21,872 bases of DNA from contig JAAYND010000040.1 in assembly GCA_012521035.1 (NCBI GenBank), forward strand, positions 1 through 21,872. The letters run 5' to 3'. The DNA comes from Methanomicrobiales archaeon (GTDB lineage Archaea > Halobacteriota > Methanomicrobia > Methanomicrobiales > Methanoculleaceae). The notes beneath the pieces are model-generated. The model worked only from the letters and a program-made list of their open reading frames with translations. It ran no database searches and was not told the DNA's origin. Position numbers and translations under genes: made by a program. Shown here in pieces: positions 1 through 6,330 of the stretch (its first letter is position 1; each line of letters begins with the position of its first letter).

Positions 1-1
1 A

Positions 2-472
2 CTGGTCATCTCGGATGGGCATACCGGCATCCAGAAGGCGGCTGAAGCCGCCTTCCTCGGTGCATCCTGGCAGATGTGTCAGGTTCATTGTACCCGAGCC
101 GTCTTGAGGAATATTCCCCGGAAACATCAGAATAAGGTTGTAGAAGGCCTGAAGGAGGCCTATGGGAATGAGCAGAGACTCCAGGATCTCGCTGATGACC
201 TGAATACCAGAGGATATCGGAAAGCCGCCAACACCATCGAGCGATTCCTTCCGGGGCTCATGAGTTATACGGCATTCCCAAAACCGCACGGGAAACGGCT
301 CAGAACGACGAACATGATGGAGCGAGTCAATAGAGAACTAAAACGAAGAACCAAGGTTGCAGGCGTGTTCCCGAATGAGGAATCCCTCATCCGGCTGGTC
401 GGAGCCATCCTGATGGATATCAACGAGGAGTGGGTCACCGGCAAAAGATACTTGACAATGGAAAGAGAATGA
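2..472 (+). CDS. IS256-family (Mutator-type) transposase, C-terminal part
   Basis: This DDE transposase would cut and paste its own insertion sequence. The reading frame is open from the first bases of the window, so only the last 156 residues are present; family members are usually about 400 residues long. The visible part begins with LVISDGHTG, which carries the second catalytic Asp of the family, followed by the WQxCxVHxxR motif. The catalytic Glu lies in MMERVNRELKRRT, about 102 residues after that Asp, which is normal spacing for IS256 elements. The frame ends with TGA at 470-472 and shows no internal stop, so the visible part looks intact. The ATG at 74 is internal and is not the true start. 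Whether the element is complete cannot be judged because its left end is outside the window. Confidence 0.9.
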   Translation: MVISDGHTGIQKAAEAAFLGASWQMCQVHCTRAVLRNIPRKHQNKVVEGLKEAYGNEQRLQDLADDLNTRGYRKAANTIERFLPGLMSYTAFPKPHGKRLRTTNMMERVNRELKRRTKVAGVFPNEESLIRLVGAILMDINEEWVTGKRYLTMERE

Positions 473-525
473 TCAGGCAAGGAGACAGGGCTCAGACAAA
501 TTACAGAAGATTTGAGACGTTACCT
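473..525 (+). mobile_element. probable right end of the IS256-type element
   Basis: Just after the transposase stop comes an A/T-rich stretch, with ATTACAGAAGATTTGAGACG at 500-519 continuing to TTACC at about 525. It resembles, from memory, the terminal repeats of IS256 elements, which often read like TTTACACAAAATTTTGGACACTACC. The exact boundary and target duplication cannot be fixed because the left end is outside the window. The convergent gene at 501-1382 takes its stop codon from inside this stretch. Confidence 0.45.
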
Positions 526-1382
526 ACGAGGATACCCTTCACCGGATAGGTGCCGTTGCACGGACCCGTGAACTCGTGGCGCACACTCTCGCGGTACGAG
601 TTCGACTGCCAGCCGAGAATCCACCACTGGTTTATCCCCTGGAAGTCGGTCGAGACGGCGAGGACGTTATCGTCCCCGGCGTCGAAGGAGAGGATGAACG
701 GCACCTCGACGACGTAGCCGGACGACCCCGGGCTCACATAGTAGTCGTCGACGGGCCCGCCGGAGCCGGTGAGGTTGCCGACGATCCGGTACGGCGCAAA
801 GAGGGGCTCGGTTCCCACCGGTATCCTGGTGTCTATCTCGTGGCCGGGATTGGCATCAAACATAGAGAGTTCCATCTCGATGAGCACCGGCGTCTCTTCC
901 GAAGATCGGTTGGAGTAGATATGGGTTGGTTTCGGGAGATCCGACTCGTTCTGCCCCGGCATAATCCCGATCGGTTTGATGCGGTTCTTGTAGACGGGAT
1001 CGATCCGGTCGGCTGAGACCTTCAGCATGGGAACCCCACTAACGTCCTCGATGCGTATCGAGATGTTGTCCCGGTCGAAATTGGTGAGGGTGGCGCGGGA
1101 GAGATCAAAGGGGGTCACGTTTGTTCCGGTATCCGGGTTGTAGCGGGATGGAAGGGGGATCAGGAGGACTACGTTCTCAATGGGGCCCGTCGTGGAGATC
1201 GTCAATCCGTAGTGGTATGAGGATTCAAAGTTCTCGGATGCGGAGTAACACAGGATCCCTATGGTCAATACCATGAATATGAGTGAGAATACTACCAGAG
1301 CCGCGATCGCGATGGATACCTTCCTGATGAGACCCAATCTATCCCTCCGTTCCCGATCAAGCCATAGGGGAACTGCCCTCAT
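501..1382 (-). CDS. predicted secreted or membrane-anchored protein of unknown function
   Basis: I do not recognise a family. The 293-residue protein starts with a short basic cytoplasmic segment (WLDRERRDRLGLIRK), then one hydrophobic helix at about residues 22-46, then a soluble beta-rich domain that should face the outside. It has many N-x-S/T sequons (NVT, NIS, NES, NRS, NLT, NGT, NVS), which fits archaeal S-layer-side N-glycosylation. I chose the ATG at 1382, preceded by GAAGAGAG, over the in-frame ATG at 1472. The latter sits directly against the TATATA stretch of the divergent promoter and adds a 30-residue low-complexity head. The last six codons and the stop appear to lie in the end of the adjacent IS256-type element, so the native C-terminus may be lost. 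Confidence 0.65.
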   Translation of the reverse strand: MRAVPLWLDRERRDRLGLIRKVSIAIAALVVFSLIFMVLTIGILCYSASENFESSYHYGLTISTTGPIENVVLLIPLPSRYNPDTGTNVTPFDLSRATLTNFDRDNISIRIEDVSGVPMLKVSADRIDPVYKNRIKPIGIMPGQNESDLPKPTHIYSNRSSEETPVLIEMELSMFDANPGHEIDTRIPVGTEPLFAPYRIVGNLTGSGGPVDDYYVSPGSSGYVVEVPFILSFDAGDDNVLAVSTDFQGINQWWILGWQSNSYRESVRHEFTGPCNGTYPVKGILVGNVSNLL

Positions 1383-1470
1383 AAGTCTTCTCTCTTCAAA
1401 AATCCTTTTTCCGGTGGACCCGGACGGTCTAATTCCTTCGATCCCGGGCGAGCCCTTCCCGTGCCGTACC

Positions 1471-1510
1471 ATTATATAGTATGGCCAGTCTCGGAACCCC
1501 GCAGAGGAGG
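1471..1510 (+). promoter_or_regulatory. TATA box and ribosome site of the alpha/beta hydrolase gene
   Basis: ATTATATAGT at 1471-1480 is a good archaeal TATA box. It predicts transcription starting near 1500, which leaves a leader of about 15-17 nt. That leader contains GAGGAGG at 1504-1510, six bases before the ATG at 1517, which fixes that start rather than the in-frame ATG at 1481. Confidence 0.6.
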
Positions 1511-1516
1511 TATTCC

Positions 1517-2386
1517 ATGCCTTACATCACCGTCGGAAAAGAAAACTCGGGCCCAATCGACCTCTACTACGAAGATCATGGCACAGGCAAGCCGGTCGTC
1601 CTGGTCCACGGCTGGCCGCTCTCAAGCAAGTCCTGGGAGAAGCAGGTGCCGGCGCTGATCGACGCGGGCTACCGCGTCGTCGCCTACGACCGCAGGGGGT
1701 TTGGCAACTCCGCCAAACCGACCCTCGGCTACGACTACGATACCCTGGCCGGAGACCTGCACACGCTCATGACGGAGCTCGACCTCGCCGGGGCAACGCT
1801 CGTCGGGTTCTCGATGGGCGGTGGCGAGGTCGCCCGCTACCTCGGCACCTACGGGAGCAACCGCGTGGAGCGTGCCGTCTTCATATCCGCGATCCCCCCG
1901 TTCCTGCTCAAAACCGCTGACAACCCCGAAGGCGTCGAGGGGAGCGCCTTTGACGGCTTCATGGAGAGCATCGCCGCCGACCGTCCGGCATTCCTCACCG
2001 GGTTCTTCCAGGACTTCTACAACGTCGACGTCTATGGGGGCGACCGGATCAGCGACGAGGTCCTCCGCCTCAGCTGGAACATCGCGGCCGCCGCCTCCCC
2101 GCGGGGCACGCTCGACTGCGTCCCGGCGTGGCTGACCGACTTCCGGGGCGACCTTGCGAAGATCGACGTGCCGGTTCTAGTGATCCACGGCGACGCCGAC
2201 CGGATCGTGCCCTTCCCCGCCTCGGGCAAGCGCATCCACGATACGGTCGAGGGGAGCCGTCTCGTGGTGATCGAGGGCGGGCCGCACGGGATCACCTGGA
2301 CCCACGCCGGGGAGGTCAACCGGGAGTTGCTGGGTTTCCTTGAAGAGCGGGTCGAGCCGATGCAGCCGGTTGCCGGGCTCTCCTGA
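1517..2386 (+). CDS. alpha/beta hydrolase, cofactor-free haloperoxidase/arylesterase type
   Basis: This is a 289-residue cytoplasmic serine hydrolase. The family includes cofactor-free chloroperoxidases and arylesterases that hydrolyse esters and can form peracids from carboxylic acids and peroxide; the physiological substrate here is unknown. The catalytic triad is clear: Ser99 in the nucleophile elbow GFSMGGG, Asp228 in HGDADRIVP and His257 in GGPHG. This spacing almost equals the Ser98/Asp228/His257 triad of Streptomyces chloroperoxidase L. The oxyanion-hole motif HGWPLS is at 31-36. The gene has its own TATA box and GAGGAGG site. It stands alone, divergent from the membrane protein gene and convergent with the M24 peptidase gene, from which it is separated by only 18 bases. 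Confidence 0.9.
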   Translation: MPYITVGKENSGPIDLYYEDHGTGKPVVLVHGWPLSSKSWEKQVPALIDAGYRVVAYDRRGFGNSAKPTLGYDYDTLAGDLHTLMTELDLAGATLVGFSMGGGEVARYLGTYGSNRVERAVFISAIPPFLLKTADNPEGVEGSAFDGFMESIAADRPAFLTGFFQDFYNVDVYGGDRISDEVLRLSWNIAAAASPRGTLDCVPAWLTDFRGDLAKIDVPVLVIHGDADRIVPFPASGKRIHDTVEGSRLVVIEGGPHGITWTHAGEVNRELLGFLEERVEPMQPVAGLS

Positions 2387-2404
2387 GCGTGGGGGAGCCG
2401 CCTC

Positions 2405-3604
2405 TCAGTACACTGGAATGAGCCCGGCGTTCGCCCCGGTGATGCACCGGCCGCCCCCGCGGGAGACCACGAAGGTGTTCTCGATCCCGACCATCCCGAC
2501 ACCCGCGATCCCCTTCTTGGGTTCGAGTGAGATCACCATCCCCTCTTCGAGCGGCTCGTCGAAACCCCGGGCGATCACCGGCATCTCGTCCACCTGCAGG
2601 CCGACGCCGTGGCCCAGGAACTGCACCCGCCGCTCCCCGAACCCCATGAAGTTCTCGAGGAACGCCGGCTCAAGGCCGCCGAGTATCGTCGCGTAGATCT
2701 CTGCCGGGATCATCCCCGGCCGCAGCATCGATGCTGTCTCGTCCTGAACCTCCACGCACCGGTGATGCGCCTCGATCGCCTCTTCGGGGAGCGGCCGCCC
2801 GAACATATACGTCACCGTCTTGTCGGTGTGGTAGCCCTGCACCCCGCACCCGCAGTCGACGAAGACTAAATCTCCCGATCTAAGCTTCCGGTCATGGTTG
2901 CCGAGCACCGGCGCGCCGGGAGCCGCTCCGCGACACCCGCCCGGCCCGTCGAAGCTGGTCGGGTAGAGAGAGTTCTCTCCGAAACCGAGCTGTCCGAGCA
3001 CCATCTCCGTCCCGAACATCCCGAACCGGGTTATCCCCTGGTGCCCCTCCCGGACCATGCGGGAGAAGACCTCGCCGCCGAGTTCGGCCTCGCTCATCCC
3101 TTCGGTGAGCATACCGGGGACGCAGTCTTCGAGCACATGAGAGTGAATCCTCCCCGCCCGCTCCATGATCGCGAGTTCGTAGGCGCTCTTCTTCGATCTG
3201 ACCTTTGCCGCCTGTGCGTCGAGCGGCTTTACCTCGCGGAACGGGAAGTGTTTCCGGAAGCGTTCGAGCAGTGCGAGGGGCACCACCTCCATCTCGAGAT
3301 GGATCGTCTCCGGGCATGTCCCCATCCCGGCCGCGGCGTCCCGGTAACTCTGCATCGGCCGGATATCGGGGAAGAACGACTCGTCGAGCGCCCTCTCGTA
3401 ACTCCGGCGCACCCAGAGGACGGCCTCGTCGCTACGGGGAACCAGGAGGACAGCGTCCTGCATCGTCCCGGTGAAGTAGAACTCGTTCACCCTCCCGAAG
3501 ATTGCGGCAGCCTCCCACGACGGGTTCTCCGCATCCATGCGGAGCCGGAACCGCTCCATGCGATCGCGGAGTTCGGAGGCGGGGGTTCTCTGGTCCATAC
3601 GCAT
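2405..3604 (-). CDS. M24-family metallopeptidase (Xaa-Pro aminopeptidase-like)
   Basis: This 399-residue protein has the two-domain layout of creatinase/prolidase-type M24 enzymes: an N-terminal domain (about 1-135) and a C-terminal pita-bread metalloenzyme fold (about 140-399). All five dinuclear-metal ligands are present: Asp250 (FVDCG), Asp261 (HTDKTVTY), His332 (FLGHGVGLQVDEMP), Glu361 (SLEPKK) and Glu375 (GIENTF). It probably removes N-terminal residues ahead of proline or cleaves Xaa-Pro dipeptides in the cytoplasm; substrate choice cannot be read from sequence. The start is taken as the ATG at 3604. The ATG at 3598 is equally possible, since a weak TATA-like AAATACC lies about 20 bases upstream and no ribosome site is seen. 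The longer frame to 3673 adds only a basic low-complexity head. Confidence 0.88.
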   Translation of the reverse strand: MRMDQRTPASELRDRMERFRLRMDAENPSWEAAAIFGRVNEFYFTGTMQDAVLLVPRSDEAVLWVRRSYERALDESFFPDIRPMQSYRDAAAGMGTCPETIHLEMEVVPLALLERFRKHFPFREVKPLDAQAAKVRSKKSAYELAIMERAGRIHSHVLEDCVPGMLTEGMSEAELGGEVFSRMVREGHQGITRFGMFGTEMVLGQLGFGENSLYPTSFDGPGGCRGAAPGAPVLGNHDRKLRSGDLVFVDCGCGVQGYHTDKTVTYMFGRPLPEEAIEAHHRCVEVQDETASMLRPGMIPAEIYATILGGLEPAFLENFMGFGERRVQFLGHGVGLQVDEMPVIARGFDEPLEEGMVISLEPKKGIAGVGMVGIENTFVVSRGGGRCITGANAGLIPVY

Positions 3605-3675
3605 GATTGGGCGGCGATGGTATTTGGCTCTGGCGGGATTTCTGGCGACAGTCGGAGACCGTTCCGACCACATGG

Positions 3676-3704
3676 GTTATAGAGCCGCACCGTGCACTAC
3701 TCTC
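3676..3704 (+). promoter_or_regulatory. TATA box implying a leaderless methyltransferase transcript
   Basis: GTTATAGAG at 3676-3684 lies about 25 bases before the ATG at 3705, and there is no ribosome site between them. This is the spacing expected for a transcript that begins at or next to the start codon. It decides between this ATG and the much longer open frame that begins at 3537 inside the opposing gene. Confidence 0.5.
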
Positions 3705-4454
3705 ATGGACACCCCTTTTGTCTTTACCCTGCACGAGAACCTGCCCCGCCAGGGACCGGGGAGCAACGCATGCACCCGGAAGGCCTTCTCGATGCTCGCC
3801 GGTCTCCCGCCCCAACCCGAGATCCTGGATATCGGGTGCGGGTCCGGGATGCAGACGGTCGAACTTGCCCGGATCTGCCCGGGCTGTCACCTCACCGCCA
3901 CGGATATCTACCGGCCGTTCCTCGACGACCTCGCCCGGAGTGCGGCGTCGGCCGGGGTGGGCGACCGGATCACCGCCGTCCGGGCCTCGATGGACGACCT
4001 GCCGTTTCCTGACGGATCGTTCGACGTCCTCTGGGCGGAGGGCTCGATCTTCATCGTGGGATTCCGAGAGGGGCTCGCCTCATGGAAGCGCTGCCTCCGG
4101 CCGGGGGGCTACCTCTGCCTCACCGAGGCCGCCTGGTTCACCGATACCCCCTCGCCGGAGGCAGCGACGTTCTGGAACGAGTGCTACCCGGCGATAACGA
4201 CGGTCCGGAAGAACCGCGCGATCGCCGAGAGTGCCGGCTACGAGGTCGTCGCGACCTTTCCGCTGCCTGCGTCCGCATGGTGGGAGAATTACTATGTACA
4301 GGTCCTCAAGCGGATAGAAGACCTGCGGCCGAACTTCACCGGCAATCCCGATGCGGAAGCGCAGATCGAGTTCGCCGAACACGAGATCGCCGTCTACCGG
4401 GAGCATGCCGACGAGTACGGCTACGAGTTCTTCATCCTCCGGAAGGGAGTTTAG
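3705..4454 (+). CDS. class I SAM-dependent methyltransferase
   Basis: This 249-residue cytoplasmic methyltransferase has a Rossmann-like fold. Motif I is ILDIGCGSGM at 40-49, the acidic residue after strand 2 is Asp67 in TATDIY, a DLPFPDGSFD segment at 98-107 matches motif II/post-II, and LRPGGYLCL at 131-139 is motif III. It resembles the UbiE/Methyltransf_11 type, but the substrate cannot be deduced. The C-terminal 80 residues (YPAITTVRKNRAIAESAGYE onward) probably form a substrate-binding cap. The gene is transcribed away from the M24 peptidase and ends just before the rsgA remnant. There is no sign of an operon. Confidence 0.88.
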   Translation: MDTPFVFTLHENLPRQGPGSNACTRKAFSMLAGLPPQPEILDIGCGSGMQTVELARICPGCHLTATDIYRPFLDDLARSAASAGVGDRITAVRASMDDLPFPDGSFDVLWAEGSIFIVGFREGLASWKRCLRPGGYLCLTEAAWFTDTPSPEAATFWNECYPAITTVRKNRAIAESAGYEVVATFPLPASAWWENYYVQVLKRIEDLRPNFTGNPDAEAQIEFAEHEIAVYREHADEYGYEFFILRKGV

Positions 4455-4462
4455 GGGGGCCG

Positions 4463-4743
4463 TCACCTCCCCTTCGTCTTCCCGATATCCCTCTGGATCT
4501 TGCCGATCGCTTTCCAGCGTTTCTTCTCAAGCCTTACAAGCCCGATCTCCGCTTTATCCTGTTCGAACGCGAGTTCCTGCACGAGCCTCTGAAAACTCTC
4601 CAGCCGTGCCGCAGGGAGGGTTCCGGCCGCGACGGCTGCCTGCACCGCACAGCCCGGCTCTTCCTCGTGCCGGCCTCTGGGTGGTCGAGGAGCACGACGA
4701 AGTCCCCGACGGCGGGAAAGCGGCCGAGCCCTTCTTCAAGGTG
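4463..4743 (-). pseudogene. rsgA: remnant of rsgA (ribosome small subunit-dependent GTPase A)
   Basis: The last 66 codons read HEEEPGCAVQAAVAAG, then AARLESFQRLVQEL and finally KKRWKAIGKIQRD. This is the C-terminal zinc-binding and helical tail of RsgA, a GTPase that matures the 30S subunit. The usual DCTH has been lost just upstream. In a different frame on the same strand, 4671-4743 encodes GLGRFPAVGDFVVLLDHPEAG, which matches the N-terminal OB-fold of RsgA (PAVGDWV motif). The roughly 200-residue GTPase domain with its G motifs is absent between the two pieces. I infer an internal deletion with a frame change. The ORF of about 60 codons starting at the GTG at 4645 should not be annotated as a working gene. 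Confidence 0.65.
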
Positions 4744-4939
4744 ACCACGAGGATGTAGCCGGCGCCATGAGCCGGAAGAGTGTGGGGTAGCCGGTCAGCC
4801 TTTCCAGTCCACCGGGGCCGGACCAGAGAGACTACCGAGATCGCTCCCGCATACGTGACGAGGAAGACGAGGGCCGGGCCGCCCGCAACAACCGGCTTTC
4901 ACTCTCAAGACTCCGGTGCTACCCCTGCACCGGCCTCCC
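4744..4939. other. decayed intergenic stretch with no intact gene
   Basis: No convincing gene is seen here. On the minus strand, about 4789-4898 encodes a hydrophobic run (VVAGGPALVFLVTYAGAI, then SVVSLVRPRW) in a frame with no start codon. This could be a scrap of a membrane protein or could be chance. Together with the adjacent rsgA remnant it suggests a site of gene decay. Confidence 0.3.
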
Positions 4940-6097
4940 CTACCGCGTTGCCATCGTCTGCAGGATCGCCATGATCCCCGGTTTTGGCCTCCGTCCGAAC
5001 GGCGATCCAAACCCGCCCATCTCGTCATCACCTGAGCCGAACATCTCGTCGTTCAGCCGTTCGGTGATCTCGTCGAGTATCCGTTTGTACGCAACGCAGT
5101 GGGGGTCGACCCCCTGGATCTCGCCGGCTGTCGGCGCAATCGCGTTGTAGGGGCACCCGCCCCGGCAGTATCTGGTATGGGAGCACTCTTTACAGGCGCC
5201 GTCGACGTAGTCCTTGAATGCGTGCATCAGTCTCCAGGCGTCCGATTGGGCGAGATCTTCCTGGGTTGGACGGTCGTAGACGTTCCCCATCGCATACTCC
5301 GGCATCCCGACAAACCGGTAGCAGGGGTAGATGCTCCCGTCCGGCCCGAAGGCAAGGGTGCTTCCCATGCAGTCCACGAACGTGCAGACGGTGCCGTGCC
5401 GGACGAAGACGCCCTTGCAGAGGTCGTTGATGTTCATGATCTCGATCTTGCCCAGGTTCTCCAGGTAGGTGTCGAGGAGGTAGACCAGCAGTTCCCCGTA
5501 CTCCTCCGGTTCGAGCGCCCACTCCTTCGGGTCGTCGCTCCGAAGCGACGGCAGTGCAGGGTGGAGTTTGAGGGGGAAGCCGCTCGTGAGGAAGAAGTCG
5601 ACGATCTCCTCTTTGCGCCGGACCGATTGGTTGGTGAACGTGCAGATGAACCGGACATCAAGCCCGTTCTCCCGTGCAATCCCGTAGCCCCGCATCGTCT
5701 TTGCAAAGTAGCCCGTCCCCCTCTGCATGTCGGTGATCTCCTCGGGGCCGTCGATGCTCGAGCCGATGGGGATACGGTATTCCGCGAGGATCTTCGCCAG
5801 TTCCGGGGTGAGCAGCCAGAGGTTGCTCTGCAGGGCGAACGTCGGTTCAAGGTGGGCGAGTTCCTCCGAGAGGATGGGGAGCGCCTCGCGGTAGAAGTCT
5901 GCCCCGGCAAGGAGCGGTTCGCCCCCGTGGAAGGTGATGGTGACCTGATCGGACCGGTAGTCCTTGAGCCACGCCGCTATCTCCCGTACGGTCTCGATGC
6001 TCATTTTTGGAGAACTTTCATCGGAACTCCAGCAGTAGTGGCACTTCGATGGGCAACCGAGGGTGGGGATGATCATGACATGAAACGGGCTCTTCAT
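4940..6097 (-). CDS. radical SAM/SPASM enzyme, anSME-like, putative peptide or protein modifier
   Basis: This 385-residue enzyme should cleave S-adenosylmethionine to form a 5'-deoxyadenosyl radical. The radical SAM cluster motif CPSKCHYC is at residues 15-22 and HGGEP at 57-61. The C-terminal SPASM region has Cys238, 243, 259, 302, 305, 311, 315 and 334, the spacing seen in anaerobic sulfatase-maturing enzymes, which bind two extra 4Fe-4S clusters. Such enzymes modify side chains in proteins or ribosomal peptides. From memory, methanogens have a related peptide-modifying family typified by Methanospirillum Mhun_1560; this is my best placement. The C-terminal tail (about 350-385) is Gly/Phe-rich and unusual. 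No sulfatase or obvious Cys-rich precursor peptide lies next to it. The start at 6097 is supported by a TATA-like box 28 bases upstream. Confidence 0.88.
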   Translation of the reverse strand: MKSPFHVMIIPTLGCPSKCHYCWSSDESSPKMSIETVREIAAWLKDYRSDQVTITFHGGEPLLAGADFYREALPILSEELAHLEPTFALQSNLWLLTPELAKILAEYRIPIGSSIDGPEEITDMQRGTGYFAKTMRGYGIARENGLDVRFICTFTNQSVRRKEEIVDFFLTSGFPLKLHPALPSLRSDDPKEWALEPEEYGELLVYLLDTYLENLGKIEIMNINDLCKGVFVRHGTVCTFVDCMGSTLAFGPDGSIYPCYRFVGMPEYAMGNVYDRPTQEDLAQSDAWRLMHAFKDYVDGACKECSHTRYCRGGCPYNAIAPTAGEIQGVDPHCVAYKRILDEITERLNDEMFGSGDDEMGGFGSPFGRRPKPGIMAILQTMATR

Positions 6098-6330
6098 CGT
6101 ACCGAGTTCTCTTTGAGGAGGTTAAAACCTATTCATCCGGGTGCTGGTGCCTGCAACCGCGGCAAGTCGTCAGCCCCGATAGATCAGTTCGCCCTGGAGA
6201 TTTTTCGTCAGAATAGTCAGATTCGTGTGGAAGTTGCAGCGGATGAGTGTGCCGCGGGCCGCGGTGGAGATCGCGTGAGAGGGGATCGGGAGATCCCCGC
6301 CGCGAGTTTGTCCGCTTGCTTCACCGATGG
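6098..6330. other. intergenic region with a weak protein-like frame
   Basis: The region upstream of the radical SAM gene and downstream of the Cache protein holds no clear gene. The minus-strand frame ending at 6170 has a plausible-looking end (RGTLIRCNFHTNLTILTKN), but no good start codon or ribosome site, since it only opens inside the upstream gene. It may be a gene fragment. I found no Cys-rich precursor-like peptide here. Confidence 0.3.
6120..6131 (-). promoter_or_regulatory. TATA-like box for the radical SAM gene, leaderless
   Basis: On the minus strand the sequence reads AGGTTTTAACC, centred about 28 bases before the ATG at 6097. This spacing predicts a transcript with little or no leader. 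A CCTCC rather than GGAGG lies between them, so no ribosome site is expected. Confidence 0.4.

Noticed and set aside
4463..4645. A stand-alone small protein of about 60 residues
   Set aside because: Its sequence is the tail of RsgA, and the preceding codons continue the RsgA match (HEEEPGCA), so it is a gene remnant rather than a small gene.
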